Assembly (NCBI GenBank): GCA_018466975.1 | Contig: CM031553.1 | Location: 1,426,001 to 1,490,000 of the forward strand | Direction: 5' to 3' | DNA length: 64,000 nt | Origin: Sparassis latifolia | Taxonomy: Eukaryota > Basidiomycota > Agaricomycetes > Polyporales > Sparassidaceae | Shown here: positions 11,901 to 23,739 of the stretch, in pieces | How positions within the stretch are numbered: position 1 is the first letter of the stretch | How the letters are laid out: every line of letters begins with the position of its first letter | The notes under the pieces: generated by a model | Told to the model about the DNA's origin: nothing | The model's database searches: none | The model's input: the letters and a program-made list of their open reading frames with translations, nothing else | Position numbers and translations under genes: made by a program

Positions 11901-13100
11901 ATCGTGCAGCAGGGACCATCAGTTGCCAAGTCAAAGTCGAAGGGGCATATGGCTCCCCATTGGGACGCTGTGCCAATTCGATGCCAAGTAGGCCACAGTG
12001 TTGAACCACTTGTTTGTCGAAGGCCTCCCATACGGGCCCGTCATTGCCCTCGAAGTCTACCTGAAAGAGTAAGTCTGCCCGATGGAGGGCGCGCTGCACA
12101 GCTGCCACCTCATCACCATCCCATTTGAACTCTGGTGAAGGCTGATCAAACGCAGAGTATGTCGATCCTCGCAGCTATTTACAGCCATTAGAGGACCACG
12201 AAACAGCCGTGGCAACGTAAGACTCACTACATATGGCAGGAACCCAATCATGAAGCTTGTGTGAGTATCTACAACTGTGGCCCCAGACGGGCCCGCGGTG
12301 AGTGCCGGCTGTGGCGCTGATGTACGAAAGCGCTGGGTGGTAGTGTTGCCTCTGCGCGTCGCAGCAGCATTTCTTGCTATCTGAGAAGGGGTAGTCCGGG
12401 TACTGGCATGACGTTGATAGCTCTCGACACGGCGATCGTTGGTGGATCCAGGTTGCATCTGACGAAGACCGGCATAGGCGCCAATGGGGGACAATGTCGA
12501 GACAGGGGTAACCGAGGCAATAGACACAGCCGGGGGAGATGATATTTGAGTGACGCTCCGCGTCGGAACCGGCACCGAGGCGATACCTCTTGAATTAGGC
12601 TGAAATCGAGTTCGAGCACTGCAGAACAGGGTGAGTGTCATCCTGGCAATGGAATGGCAAGATTGGTGTCTCCTGACCTTGGCCTTGGAGTACTCAAACT
12701 TTGGTGCAGACGCCAAGGCGCCCCACACTCACAGAGGGTCTCGGGAAACCAGTTGTTAGCAGTCTAAATTGTTTAGCCTCATGCAGAACGGTCATCCGAG
12801 AATTCAAGGGCACGCACTGAGTAGAATCCACCACAATCAGTGGCGATATATCCCCCCTTGGCCATCGCAACCAATGTGCCAGATTGAGCTCGAATTGTGT
12901 GCATGATCCAAGGGTGTCCACAACCAGAGCATGGCTCCTGTGCACCATTGGCTTCCTAGGGAGTGTTCCGTCAGTGGCATGAGTAGCAAGAAGGGGCTGT
13001 GCAGACATATCGCGGAGGCTCCCCAGGCACCATTATAACAAAGGCCCCGCATCCTTGACAGTCTGCCAGGACGCAGTCATCCCGCTTGGCAAGTAAGACC
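8999..13100 (-). CDS. HECT-like domain protein of the expanded Agaricomycete type
   Basis: HECT proteins are E3 ubiquitin ligases, and Agaricomycetes carry many divergent relatives. The C-terminal exons read cleanly: one ending in SGSDLLPLGDNWDLQ (donor 9352), FTFTHRLPAYGGGQDLDDIDK (9287-9225), and a last exon IPPIRYGACFMRAEV to the stop at 8999-9001 (9163-8999). Upstream exons contain LGLGPEPVSPFLLQAVIDG and ALKPWYDWDG-like text (10200-10030), GISPSITLRRAIEPLVPATW (about 10750) and EHNRFTVNIPASRAVY (about 10840). N-terminal exons hold two possible zinc-binding clusters: CQGCG...CTAPSC, and PCSGCGHPWIMH followed by TDCGGFYS (12800-13070). No TCFN-type active-site Cys motif is evident near the C terminus, so catalytic activity is doubtful. 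The 5' end is uncertain because it runs into a repeat. Confidence 0.55.
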
Positions 13101-13179
13101 AGCGATTCCATGCTGTGTAGCATGATGCGAAATGCGGGTAGAAGAACACACCACATATACAAAATTATCTCCGGCGGTG

Positions 13180-13460
13180 ATGCACTCGGATGCAGCAGAG
13201 TGCATCGGGATGCATGAGGATGCACCAGCGCAGCATGTCAATTGACACACCTCACAAGGCATATCCTGAGCTCCCGACGAACCAGTTGGATGTCTACGTC
13301 GTGCATCCACATTCACCGGTGCAGGTGCATGCATCAGCATTCATCTGCATTCAGCTGCACCGGTGAATGCGGATGAATGCGGGTGAATGCGGAGGAACAC
13401 AGGTGATCATCGATGATCATCGATGAAAGCGGATGAATGCAGATGAAGGGGGAACACACC
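13180..13460. repeat. Degenerate GATGCA / GAATGC short-unit repeat
   Basis: About 280 bp built from variants of GGATGCA, GCATTCA and GGTGAATGCGGATGAATGC, in both orientations, with a nested TGATCATCGA pair near 13400. Units are 6-10 bp and diverged. It lies at the 5' side of the HECT-like gene, possibly inside an intron. Confidence 0.7.
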
Positions 13461-13464
13461 GATT

Positions 13465-14019
13465 TCTGTCCAGAACGGGCCGCCATACTTCTCCGGCTCT
13501 ACAATCCCGACCTCACCGTTGAGATGATATTGATCCTTTGTCTTGAAAGGCAAAGGCATGCAGATCTCGTGCGTCGCTTTCTCCTTCCCTCGATATGACT
13601 TACGTATTTAGTGCGCTCGATGCAGTATCAGCGTGCGACACCCAGTGACTACTCCATCTCCTTCAGTTTCTCGTGTCTCAACGTCATAATTGTGTGACGA
13701 GCTCTCTGTTTGTCCTTCATATTCTGATAACAAGGACCTTGCTATGGCGTGATTGTGTTCCGATTTACGGGTTTGCAGTGAAGGCCATGCATATGTGAGA
13801 TGCTGAAGGTTTGTTTTTTCCCTGGCATGCACGTGGGATCTCCGAAGAATCGGCAGGCCATGCTAAGCCGACGTTAGTGAAGTGTGTGATTCGCCGGGCC
13901 TTTTGCGAAGCCTTTGTCGTGAGGCCTATGCGCAGCCCGCAGTCGTCGTCGCCTCCACCGCGCTCCTCGCATAGTTCATCCAGCATGATGGCGATTCGCA
14001 CCGCATCACGCAGTTCCAT
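13465..14019 (-). CDS. Short hypothetical protein or extra 5' exons of the HECT-like gene
   Basis: ATG at 14019 opens MELRDAVRIAIMLDELCEERG, and later exon-like pieces include WVSHADTASSALN (about 13640) and NGEVGIVEPEKYGGPFW (about 13500), followed by a GTGTGT donor at about 13462. These look coding, but I cannot connect all phases. They may be upstream exons spliced over the repeat to the HECT-like gene, or a separate small gene. The family is not recognised. Confidence 0.3.
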
Positions 14020-14262
14020 AACTATTTCTCTAGACTCTACCTACCTCTTGTACTACATACATCCCACCCCCTTCTACGACTCACTTTGACTGGGAAATTT
14101 TCAGCGCCAAATTGTTGTTTTGACCAGTTCCGCGTGTTACGAGCCTCGAACCTGTCACTGCCAAGGGTGCAGCTTTGATCGCAGAACTTCGGTCAGCGAC
14201 CACCGCAGTCAGCTTTCTCATCCTCTTCCACCATCTGCTGTTCTCTTAGCTCTAAGCTAAAA

Positions 14263-16087
14263 ATGAAGTCCGCCATCCTCGCGGCTACGATCCTTTCTCT
14301 ATCTAGAGTTGCTCTGGGCAATTATACCCTGGTGCAGTCCTTCTCGGGCTCGAACTTCTTCAACGGCTGGCAGTTCTATGGGAATTATGATAATACCACC
14401 GAAGGTGAGTAGCCCTTTGCATCACTGTGGAGTTCTAGGAAGCGTTTGGTGGACGACCATCCGGGAGGTATTGTTGCAGTTGCAGTAGCTTCTCAGGCGG
14501 AGATAATGTCATGCGTCGAAGTAGCCGCAGCTGCACGATGCAAGTCGGTCAATGTGCACGACTGTACTGCAGCACATAGTATATGCTGCAGTCGGAGTCT
14601 GAACGGAGCGTACTGAGCTCCGTTCTGTCCGGCGTACCTTGTCGGAGCTGGAGTATCGTGCTGACAGGACTTGCGCAGGCGATGTGACCTACGTGAACCA
14701 GACGAACGCCACCGCATTTAACCTTGCGTATGTCAACCCTGCCGGGAATGCCATTATCAAGGTGGACAACACCAGCTTCGTGCCATACAATGAGAAGCGG
14801 AACTCAGTGCGCATTTTCTATCTTGTTTCGAGACGATCTCTCACACCGGCGTTCAACAGGTGCGCATTAGCACAACCGACTACTTCTCCGTGGGGTCCGT
14901 CTTCCTTATGGACGCGGTCCACATGCCTTACGGCTGTTCCGTGAGTCCAAATTATGTCTCAACTGCATACGGTTTCGGTGACGCGGTCTGTAATGCGGCG
15001 CACAGGTATGGCCCAGCTTCTGGACGAAGGGCCAAGCATGGCCATCCGGCGGTGAAATCGATATAGTCGAAGCGGTGAACATGATGACGAACAACCAGAT
15101 GGCTCTGCATACCAACGAGGGCTGCACCATCGCGTCCTCTTCTCTGTCTGGTTCTCTCACCGAGAACAACTGCAACTCCACGGCTGGCTGCACTGTCGTA
15201 AGTTCTCCTGAACGCGAATAATGTCGGCCAAACGAGCCTAATGGTCCGTGTAGACCGAGAACCAGGCAAACAGTTACGGCGCGAGCTTTGCCAGCTCGGG
15301 TGGAGGCGTCTTTGCCACGCTCTTCGAGACGTCCGGCGTTTCGTGCGTCTTCCCATTTTGGCTTTGAGACACGCGCTGATAGTACTTCACTCATAGCATC
15401 TGGTTCTGGAGTGTCAGTTGCGGCCAAATAACACCACTTGCCATATGCTGACATTATTGGTTTCACAGCGCGCTAACGTTCCCGCATCGGTGTCGAGTGC
15501 GACAACATCGATTGACGTCTCCTCCTGGGGCACGCCGTCCGCGAACTACACGTCCACCGACTGCAACATCAACGAGTTCTTCCAACCCCAGCAGATCGTG
15601 CTCGATATTACTCTCTGTGGCAATTGGTTCGCCCGTGCATATCTAAGCGGAACGATGTATTGAAAATTTTTCTCCAGGGAGGTATCGCGTCCATCTATAG
15701 CGAAACTTGTCCCGTGCAGGGCACGGCCAACGCATCCACCTGTGTATGTCCTGCCTGTCGCGTCTTGTCCCGTCTAGCGCGTATTGACTCCTCATCCGCC
15801 AGTACCTTGACAACGTGATCAACAACGGCACGTCGCAGTACGCTAACGCGTACTTCGAGATCCCGTACCTTAAGGTGTTCTCCGCGAACGGAACGGTTAT
15901 CACTCCCTCCGGCTCCGCGTCTGGCACCGGCAGCAACGTCGGGCTGCCCACGTCTACATCCTCCGGCAGCAGTCCCTCTGGCTCCTCGGGTTCAAAGAGC
16001 AGCAGCGCGGTGCGCTGGGACCCCACCGTGCTGAGCATTGGCATGTCGTTTGCAGTGGCAGCGCTGGGCGCGTGGAGCGTGTTATAG
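14263..16087 (+). CDS. Secreted, probably GPI-anchored GH16 endo-beta-1,3(4)-glucanase
   Basis: GH16 enzymes hydrolyse beta-1,3/1,4-glucans in the cell wall or substrate. The start MKSAILAATILSLSRVALG is a signal peptide. The catalytic signature GGEIDIVEAV (about 15050) has the expected E-x-D-x-x-E spacing, preceded by the typical YGCSVWPSFWTKG. The C terminus is Ser/Gly-rich and ends in a hydrophobic tail (IGMSFAVAALGAWSVL) fitting a GPI signal. Exons read as 14263-14404, 14679-14806, 14860-14940, 15006-15197, 15254-15342, a 16 nt micro-exon 15397-15412, 15469-~15620, 15678-15743 and 15803-16087. All junctions keep frame except the one around 15620/15678 (CGNW to GGIASIY), where no canonical in-frame donor is visible. 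No other break is seen. Confidence 0.9.
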
Positions 16088-16089
16088 AG

Positions 16090-17015
16090 CGTTAGAGCGC
16101 AGTGCAAGTGCAAGCGGTTGGGCGTGTGCGGTGAACAATTTCTCGAAGGACTTTTTTTTTGATTCACTCTAGCTTGCAAGTATATATGTGTATTGCCCCG
16201 TTCTAATACCTACTCTATGCGTAGTTGCGCTATCTGGTTCGGACCCATCTTTCTATACCACAATACCAACGGCAATACTTCGAACTGGCGACTTGAAGGC
16301 CATGAGTGCTCTGTGTACAGTATGTCGGGGCATTGGCTATATTGTAATCGTTTCTCAGGCGGGGCGTGCTTGCGCGCGTGTGCGGTGACACAGACAGCGG
16401 TAAATAGGATGCAGATTATCAATCCGACGGACGATAAACTCCAGTGACGGCCAAAGCGGAATCTCCAATGACGGAGGACAAATCAATTCAAAGTATCTGA
16501 GGAAACAAATGAGAGTAGAGTGAAAGCGGTTCATATCAATGTCTCTAACTCCACGAAGATATAATGATAAAATAACTTCGTGTTCCAGTTACGTCTGAGA
16601 GCGGTTCTTACTCGAAAGACCGACGAAGACATTTTATAAAACAGAGTGGTGGAGACAAATTTCTGCACGCCACCTGAGAACCGAGCAGTAAATAGGACAA
16701 CGAATTGGAATGAGTACTGAACCTAAAACTGACGAAGAAATGCAAGGGGTCTGATTGTAAGGGGAGTCGCGTCGTAGGCACCACAACCGAACGACGTTGC
16801 CCAGACATTTGTATAGCAGAGCTCCGCTTTATCCTAACTTGTGGCGGCGAGAGAAGTTATCTCATCAAATGTTCGTAAGTGCAGCAGTCCTGCCGTACCT
16901 GCCTTCGAGATGTGTATCCCAGCAAGGCGTCGAGTGAAGCTCTAGCTGCGTGCAGCATTTGTCAGTGTCTGGTTCAGTTACTTCTGCTGGAAGCGACGTG
17001 ACGTACAGATATCAG
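16090..17015. other. Intergenic stretch, nothing recognised
   Basis: 3' flanks of the GH16 gene and of the minus-strand F-box gene, which converge here. Only short frames without coding character. Confidence 0.5.
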
Positions 17016-17019
17016 GCTT

Positions 17020-18605
17020 TCAAGGGTTGACCGCCATTTGTGCTCGCCGGATGGATTGGAATTTCAAAATGAGTTCGCTTAATTTGGGCCCTTCCCAATC
17101 TGTATCGGAGAAAAGTTCGAAAAGGTTGGGGAAGATACGGTCAACAAAGTATGCACATCGCAGTCTATCCGCGAGAGTGCCGTCCCACAAATCCTCGATC
17201 TCCAGCCTTCGTAGTTGATGGGTCAGAGTAGGAACAGTCATCAATGTTTCCGTAGTTATTGGCGTGAATGGGTGCAGGATCGATATCCGCTCGAGTTCTG
17301 GACAGTGGTAGGCTAGCTCATAAAGAGAGGCGATAGAGATGGATGGAATGACATCGGTGATACCAGGGAAAATCTCAAAATCCACAAGGCGTGGCCATGC
17401 TCTGGCCATTTCTGTTAAGTCGTTGTCTGTAAATTTGAAAGCCGCGCCCGAGAGATAAAAAAAAGTCAAGGTGACACGTTTAAGAAAATGATTGTTGAGC
17501 AGAGGATGGAATATGTCGACAAAGCAGGTATCTGCTGGAAATCGTGTACTCGACGTGCCCTGAAAGCAAATGGTGTGCAACGAAGGAGTTGAAGAGATAC
17601 ACTGGAGCGCCTTGCGGAATACAGACGATGATTCCGTAGTCAGAGGAAAGCATTCGACCGACACTGTGTCCAGGCGTATCGAGGAGCCTGCAGCCTGCAG
17701 AATGTGCAGGATGCCAGAAGCGGTTCCTCGGTGAATATATAACTGCTGCAGGCAATGGAAGCTGGCATGAGGGGTGTCGCTGGGCTCCACCTCTGAACCC
17801 TCGAGAGTAATGGTGAGATCATTGAGGTTCTCCAATTGGGTCAATGCATCCGTGACCTGTGGTGCAGTGAGAGGGGCCGTGATGGTTAGGGAGCGAAGGC
17901 GCTTGAAATGCACTAGATTCTGTCGCAGCAATGCAGAGGTACGTATATTCTGAATCGTCAACAGTTCCAAGGACGGCGCCTGGATCACGAAGTTGCAAAT
18001 AAGTATTTCAATAGCAGGACCCTCGACTCCGATTTGTTTAGTGTAAGATATAGCCACACTCAATGCCTGGAGCGACGGAGACAGAAATGCCGACAGTGCT
18101 GTTTCGAATGAATCCGGCTGTTCCCAATTTATCAAGCGCAGGGACGGAAAAAGTGGTGATCCTCCTGCCAGTTGGCTCAACAGCGGGAACACGGAAGGCG
18201 CAATGTTTTCGTGGTGGAGCGCGACGTAGTTCAGATATCGCACGCGCCGTGTATAGGTGCAGAATCTTGTTAATTCATCCTGGGGTACAAGTCCCTGGAG
18301 AAACTGTGAAACAATCAGAACCCATATGGTTTCTAACGGTTAATCGCCTTAATAATAGCACGACGCACATATTGTTGTTGACCATCAGGCATGTTGACTT
18401 GCACGAACGAAGTTCTCAGAATTTTGAGGATGGGTAGTATACTAGGAGGCTCCCTCCACAGAGTGTCCAGCGCATGCTCAGAGAACGATCTGCAGGCACG
18501 CGCAGACAGCGCGAGGCTTCTTCGATTCGAAAGCTTATCGCCTTGCACGTAAAAGTGCGAGAAGATTTCTCGCAGGATGTCCTCATTGCGCAATGCAGGG
18601 TGCAT
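17020..18605 (-). CDS. F-box / leucine-rich-repeat-like protein
   Basis: F-box proteins recruit targets to SCF ubiquitin ligases, and in Agaricomycetes this class is highly expanded. Exon 1 (18605-18369) starts MHPALRNEDILREIFSHF and carries the F-box-like helix up to LDTLWREPPSILPIL. Exon 2 (18303-17020) is one long frame with recurring leucine-rich units (for example FPLLSQLAGGSPLFPSLRL). The intron has GTGCGT / TTTCACAG ends. The total is ~506 residues. An in-frame GTG 18 bp upstream of the ATG is not needed. It is a paralogue of the plus-strand gene at 19186, arranged head to head with ~580 bp between starts. Confidence 0.85.
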
Positions 18606-19185
18606 TTGAATCCGTTGTAGCACTATATATCGGTGGAACCGTCAGTCAGGCTTTCGAAGCTATCCCTGAATCAAAAGGAACTCGACGTGTAGGGACAGGA
18701 AGCGAGTCTTTCGTAGTACTGCTGAATTGAGGGTCGCGGAGGATCGATATCGGAATGATCTGTGCGTTCTGCCTCTATGAAGCTGATTCTTAATGCCGCC
18801 GCAATCGTGACGACAAAAATCCAAAAGCCTGAGCACAGGAGGAGGATTGAAAATGTAACCATAAGCGTAAGCTCCCGCGACAGGTAACGCGTGACATGCG
18901 TGACATGTCGCAATGCAGCTCGCAATTGCGAGCTATTTGAACAAATTCTAGATAACACCGCATCCATGTTAAGTGCGTACACAATGTCAAGTTGCACTCA
19001 TGCAGAGTTCGAAACTAACTGGGCTAGCGGGTGGAGGACACTGGAGGTTGAAACAGGACTGGTCGATTCGGATTGCGGTCACGTGTGCGTGACGGCTTTC
19101 CTAGAAATTTCCTAGAAATTATTTCTAGGCTGTTTCTACAGTCGTACAGTCGTACGCTACACCTCGCGTCTGGGTTTCAGTACGA

Positions 19186-20825
19186 ATGGGCTCTGCGGAT
19201 GAATCGGTCCAGGTGCATCAAGTTCTGCGCAACAACGATATCCTTCGGGAAATCTTCCAAACCTTTTCTAGTTCCAAAGGCGACGCCAGAGACCTTCTCC
19301 AATCTGCCTGTGTCTGCAAGGCATTTTCCGAACATGCCCTAGATGCGTTATGGAGGGAACCCCCCAATCTTTTACCTCTGCTCAAGCTTCTGAAGGAGAC
19401 AATAGTGAGAGCGTCACTCGGGCAGTCACCTTTATATGTTCGCGTTGCATCATTCTTATCGCAGACATTCGTCCTGAACTTTTGCTTTTTTGCATAGGTT
19501 ATACAAGGATTGATCGCAGTGAATGATTTTCGCCGAATGCAACTCTACGCACGGCGCATACGCTGTCTGGACATTGAACTGTCTCGTGAACGGATTGCGC
19601 CCTCGGTGTTCATCATGTTGAGTCATTTCGCCCGCGGCAAACCACTCTTCCCTTCGCTACTCAAATTGCGTTGGAGACAAGCGCAGTCTTTTGGTACGGA
19701 GTTGTTGTCCTTCATGTCGCCATCGTTGGCCACCATCGAGATCACGTCAACAGCAGCTCTATCAGAAGGTCGGGATTGCACATTGGAATCACTCATAGGA
19801 TTCCTTGTTTCAGAAACCCCTCACCTAAAGCATCTGATGCTACGTTGTCATGTCATGCGCTCGTCAAGTATAGAATATTTGGCGCATTTCAAAGACATTC
19901 GAACTCTGGAGATAGACTGTCCAGTCTCTGCACAGTCCGTGACAACCCACCTATCTCATCTAAGCAATCTCGAAGGCATGACCATCTGTCTTACTGCACT
20001 TGAAGTAGGTGATTATCAAGGGCCTAATGCAGTCTTCCAGTCACTGGATTCGTTGGAGTTACGCCAAGGTAGCGTATCGGGGCGATACACGTCCTTCAAG
20101 CGGCTATGTTTTCTCCTGTACTCGATCATTTCGCCGTCGTGGAACTCCCTCTGATCGGATCGCTGCCGAAACTTCATACTCTTCTCACCATCCTATCTCT
20201 GCCTGGAGAAAACAGCTCCCTCCGATACGTCTTTATCGACTGCAGACCAATAAAAGGGAAATTTAGCGCCAATACTCGAATTGTGAATATCATTCAACCT
20301 CTCTTACGTTTACGGAAACTCGAAGAAATCTGTGTTTGCCTAGAGCATCAGAAGATTCAGTTGCAGGATGAGGATATTCGGGACATGGCGGCATCTTGGC
20401 CTCATCTCCAAAAGCTCACAGTATACCAAGGAACATTTACATCTCCCAGGGCATGCCTCTCTTCCCTACTCCATTTCGCCATCGGTTGTCCCCATCTCAC
20501 TACTCTCGACTTGCCCGGTATGAAAATCGGAAACCTATCTTCCTTGGTATTCGAGGAAGTGCCAGTGCTATCGCACGGTCTGCAGACACTAGAATTTCGG
20601 ATGGACAGCTCGGAGCGCTCGTCTTTGAAGATTAGACAATGCGCGCGCTTCCTGGATCGCCTCTTTCCTCGACTTCAGACATGTCGTTCTCACCAAGAAG
20701 GCGATCACAACCAGGATGAGGGGGGGAACAGGGATCACAGAGCACTGGAAATCTCTGACCTCTTGCTGGACTTCCAATCGAGCAGGGCTGAACAAGTTCG
20801 GCGTGATGCGAAACCTCAATTATAA
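19186..20825 (+). CDS. F-box / leucine-rich-repeat-like protein, paralogue with one frame break
   Basis: Exon 1 (19186-19437) opens with MGSADESVQVHQVLRNNDIL and contains the F-box-like segment ending DALWREPPNLLPLLKLL. Exon 2 starts at 19498 (VIQGLIAVNDF). Order and spacing match the divergent neighbour, including the LHILQAA/IHVLQAA block. Near 20073-20078 the frame changes: SLELRQGSVSG is in one frame and AIHVLQAAMFSPVLD in another, with no intron signals between. Downstream, ~240 codons stay open to the stop at 20823. It is therefore either a young pseudogene or carries a single-base assembly error. Confidence 0.75.
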
Positions 20826-21610
20826 GGTCTCGAGAGGTATATCGATCTGTCCCTGCTGTGTAATACCGTGAATCTCGCTGACACCGGTGACACGAAAACT
20901 TGACAGGTTTCGAAATGGAGCTGTCCAATGTATAGGACGCATTTTTTCTGACAAAGTCTCGCGATCCATATTCTGTGTTCCTCGTCGTTTCGTCTCATTG
21001 TTAGCAAGTTCTAAGGCTCGCTGCTATATGTTCGCGCCCTCTCAAGAAGCTGGGGCCCCGTCGATAGTTTTAGCAGTCTCGTACCAAAACCGTCCACCCG
21101 TGCGACACAGGGTTCTTAGCGAAACTTCAAGCTTCTCTCTCTGCGAACACTGGGTGAAGGTCTGCATCGGAGAGTAATTATAATGCAACTGCAATATTAT
21201 CTTGACAAGTCTCACTGCACCGAGGACAGACATATTACAGCACCAGCACCACAAAAAGCCAACCCAAAATCAACGAACTGCAACCCCCGAGCATGGTATA
21301 CAAAAAAAGGGAATCAGCGCAGGTGTGAGCGGGGGAAATCCAAACGAACACGCCCTAATTAGGCGGAGCCCACGACGACTATGCGACACTATGGATACAT
21401 GTACAAAAAGCAGGTGAGGAGATGTGGGCAGAGATCGTCTTCCAAGATCATGCAGAGAAATGCGAAGCGGCGGAGACAGATTACTACACTGCCGAAAGAT
21501 AGAGTGCGGGCGTAACCATCTGATCAGCAGGTCAGAGGAAGGAGCGGAGGAGGCAGGTAGCGCGCCACCCACAATAATACATTACATCCACGAATAACAG
21601 GGCACAGCTG
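20826..21610. other. Intergenic stretch, nothing recognised
   Basis: 3' flank shared by the plus-strand F-box gene and the convergent Ser-rich gene. No gene-like frame found. Confidence 0.5.
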
Positions 21611-21614
21611 CGCC

Positions 21615-23546
21615 CTAGCCGCGCAACCGCCACCCGTCGCCCTTCCTGCTGACACGGCCGACGCCACCAAACGCCTCTCGCACGACGAGCCAAAGGCCGG
21701 TCGACGACACGACGTCCTTGATCTCTTCTGCGGTGAGCATCATGCCCTCGCGCTGCGACTGCTGGGCCCAGAAGCCCTTCCCGAGCCCGCTCCCGCTGCC
21801 GCCTGACTTCCCGTTCGCGACGGGCTCGGGCACCGGCGCGGGGCGAGCGACGCCCGCGGGTGTGACGATGCGCTTGCGAAGGCGTACATGCTCAACCTCG
21901 ATGTCGGGAAGCGGGAATGGCACCTTGAGCAGCGCGATGACCTTTGGGTGGTGCGGTGTTGGAACGAGCGCTGCTACCTTGAGGCGAATGCTCGGCGGCT
22001 GTGCGCTCGCCACGCCGAGCTCCACACCGCGCATTGGCGCGAGCCGCCGCACGACGAGCGTGCACGTCCACGGCGTCTCTGAGTCCTCAGGGTCGCTCTC
22101 GTCGGCGTTGTCCCCGTGCGTGTCGTCCTCCGTGGAGGTGTTGTTGGTTAAGAGACTCGCAGGCGGATGTGGCGAGACGGAGCGGTGGGAATCAAGAGAG
22201 CGGCGTCCACCTGCAGGCGAAAGCGCCGTGCGCTTCGTGCGCGGCGACTGCGTCCGCGAAGGGGATTGTGGAGCAGACTGTAGTGGGGAAGTACGTGACA
22301 ATGGTGGGGACGGATGTGATGGTGGCTGGTGCTGCAGGGACGCGGTCGATGGTGTAGACGATCTCCCTATACTATTCCGCTTGCTAAGCGCGCCTATCCG
22401 CTCCCCTCGCTCACGCAGCTCTGGCGACACCTCGCTATCCTCGGTGCGCCGCCGTCCCCGACCTGACTTCCCGCTCTTCCCGCGGGACCACTCGAAACGC
22501 ACCTCGACGAGGCCTTCGAGCCCGTTGCCGGGCCTCGTATTATCCTGCTGCAGCATGTCCTTCACGCCGTCAAGCAAGCTCTCCTGCGTGCCCTTCAACC
22601 ACCTCCTGACAACCCACACATACCGTGTTGGTCGCCCGCGGGGTGGAATCGTTGCCGAGCTAAGCAGCGGCTGGATGCCTAACACTGGTGGTTGTAGAAT
22701 CGCACCGCTAGGCTCGCCCGCTGCGAGGGACCCAGGTTGTACATGCATCGAGCTACGTTTCGATAGAGGTGCGGCTGGTATCGAGGATATGGAGGTTACG
22801 GGCGACGGGGGCGGCTTCGGGAGCATGGACGATCCATCCTTCTTCTTAAATAGCCGCCCGAAGAGGCGCTTCGGGGTGGCACGGTCCGGGGCGGAGGACG
22901 GGACGACGAGGGTCTGATACCCGTCTTCGGACGTCAACGAAAGCGCTGATGAAGTTGGTGTGTGCGCGAGGTCTGGGGAGAGTAAACCCGCACCACTAAA
23001 ATCGATGCTATTGCGTTTAGCGCCATCATGTGGTGGACGGACGCTCCACGCCTCGGCGGCGGCGCTGCCCCACACCTCAACAGGCTCGAGGACGGCGAGG
23101 CCGATGACCTCGAGCCCGCGCTTGAGGAATTTGGCAACCTTGGCGTCTGTTCCGGCGTCAACGATGACGTTCTGCATCACATTGTGCGCTTGGAGGTTAT
23201 AGAGCGGAATAATCATGCGGCGGCCAGTAGAAGATGATGATGAGGCGACCGTGGATATGGAGCCGGAGGAGGAGTAGGTGGAGTACATGGAGGTGTCAGA
23301 TCGGTTTGAACTTGTTCGACTGAGCGAGCCGCCGAGGTCTTGGGTGGACCCGCTGTCGAGGGGGCGGGCGGGATCTTTCCCGCTCGGCGGTACGAGCTGC
23401 ACCTGGAGGTTGAGAGGATGATTTGTCTTCGCGGGAGGCGGCCGTACGACAATAAATGACTGCAGAGATCTGTCAGTACACCTGATAAACATGGTTGAGG
23501 ATCCGCCGAAAATGTATCGCACTATTGGTGAAGTTGGGGATGGCAC
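21615..23546 (-). CDS. Conserved Ser/Pro-rich protein of unknown function
   Basis: A single uninterrupted frame of 643 codons from ATG 23546 (MPSPTSPIVRYIFGGSSTMF) to the stop at 21615. The N-terminal ~50 residues (SFIVVRPPPAKTNHPLNLQVQLVPP) and the middle (RYVWVVRRWLKG followed by LVEVRFEWSRGK) look folded. So do the C-terminal ~130 residues (TCTLVVRRLAPMRGVELG...), which contain the basic VRLRKRIVTPAG segment. Long Ser/Pro/Arg-rich linkers between them suggest a cytosolic or nuclear phosphoprotein. No transmembrane segment or signal peptide is present, and I do not recognise the domain. Upstream minus-strand frames could add 5' exons, so the start is the simplest choice, not proven. Confidence 0.75.
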   Translation of the reverse strand: MPSPTSPIVRYIFGGSSTMFIRCTDRSLQSFIVVRPPPAKTNHPLNLQVQLVPPSGKDPARPLDSGSTQDLGGSLSRTSSNRSDTSMYSTYSSSGSISTVASSSSSTGRRMIIPLYNLQAHNVMQNVIVDAGTDAKVAKFLKRGLEVIGLAVLEPVEVWGSAAAEAWSVRPPHDGAKRNSIDFSGAGLLSPDLAHTPTSSALSLTSEDGYQTLVVPSSAPDRATPKRLFGRLFKKKDGSSMLPKPPPSPVTSISSIPAAPLSKRSSMHVQPGSLAAGEPSGAILQPPVLGIQPLLSSATIPPRGRPTRYVWVVRRWLKGTQESLLDGVKDMLQQDNTRPGNGLEGLVEVRFEWSRGKSGKSGRGRRRTEDSEVSPELRERGERIGALSKRNSIGRSSTPSTASLQHQPPSHPSPPLSRTSPLQSAPQSPSRTQSPRTKRTALSPAGGRRSLDSHRSVSPHPPASLLTNNTSTEDDTHGDNADESDPEDSETPWTCTLVVRRLAPMRGVELGVASAQPPSIRLKVAALVPTPHHPKVIALLKVPFPLPDIEVEHVRLRKRIVTPAGVARPAPVPEPVANGKSGGSGSGLGKGFWAQQSQREGMMLTAEEIKDVVSSTGLWLVVREAFGGVGRVSRKGDGWRLRG

Positions 23547-23739
23547 AGCGCATGCTGAAGAGGATCACTTCGCAATGTGTATACCTTTGCAATGGACTGT
23601 TGACTGCCACCTCCGCACATTCCTCTGGATCATATGCAGAGCACGCTATCGAAGGAACTCTGTCACACACTGCGACATTGCCTGGGACAGGTAGCGTGAC
23701 GACAGGCAACAATCCACGGCACAACTCCTGCATCACGCC

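Noticed and set aside
13180..13460. CRISPR-like array
   Set aside because: The units are short and degenerate with no regular spacers, and the genome is eukaryotic.
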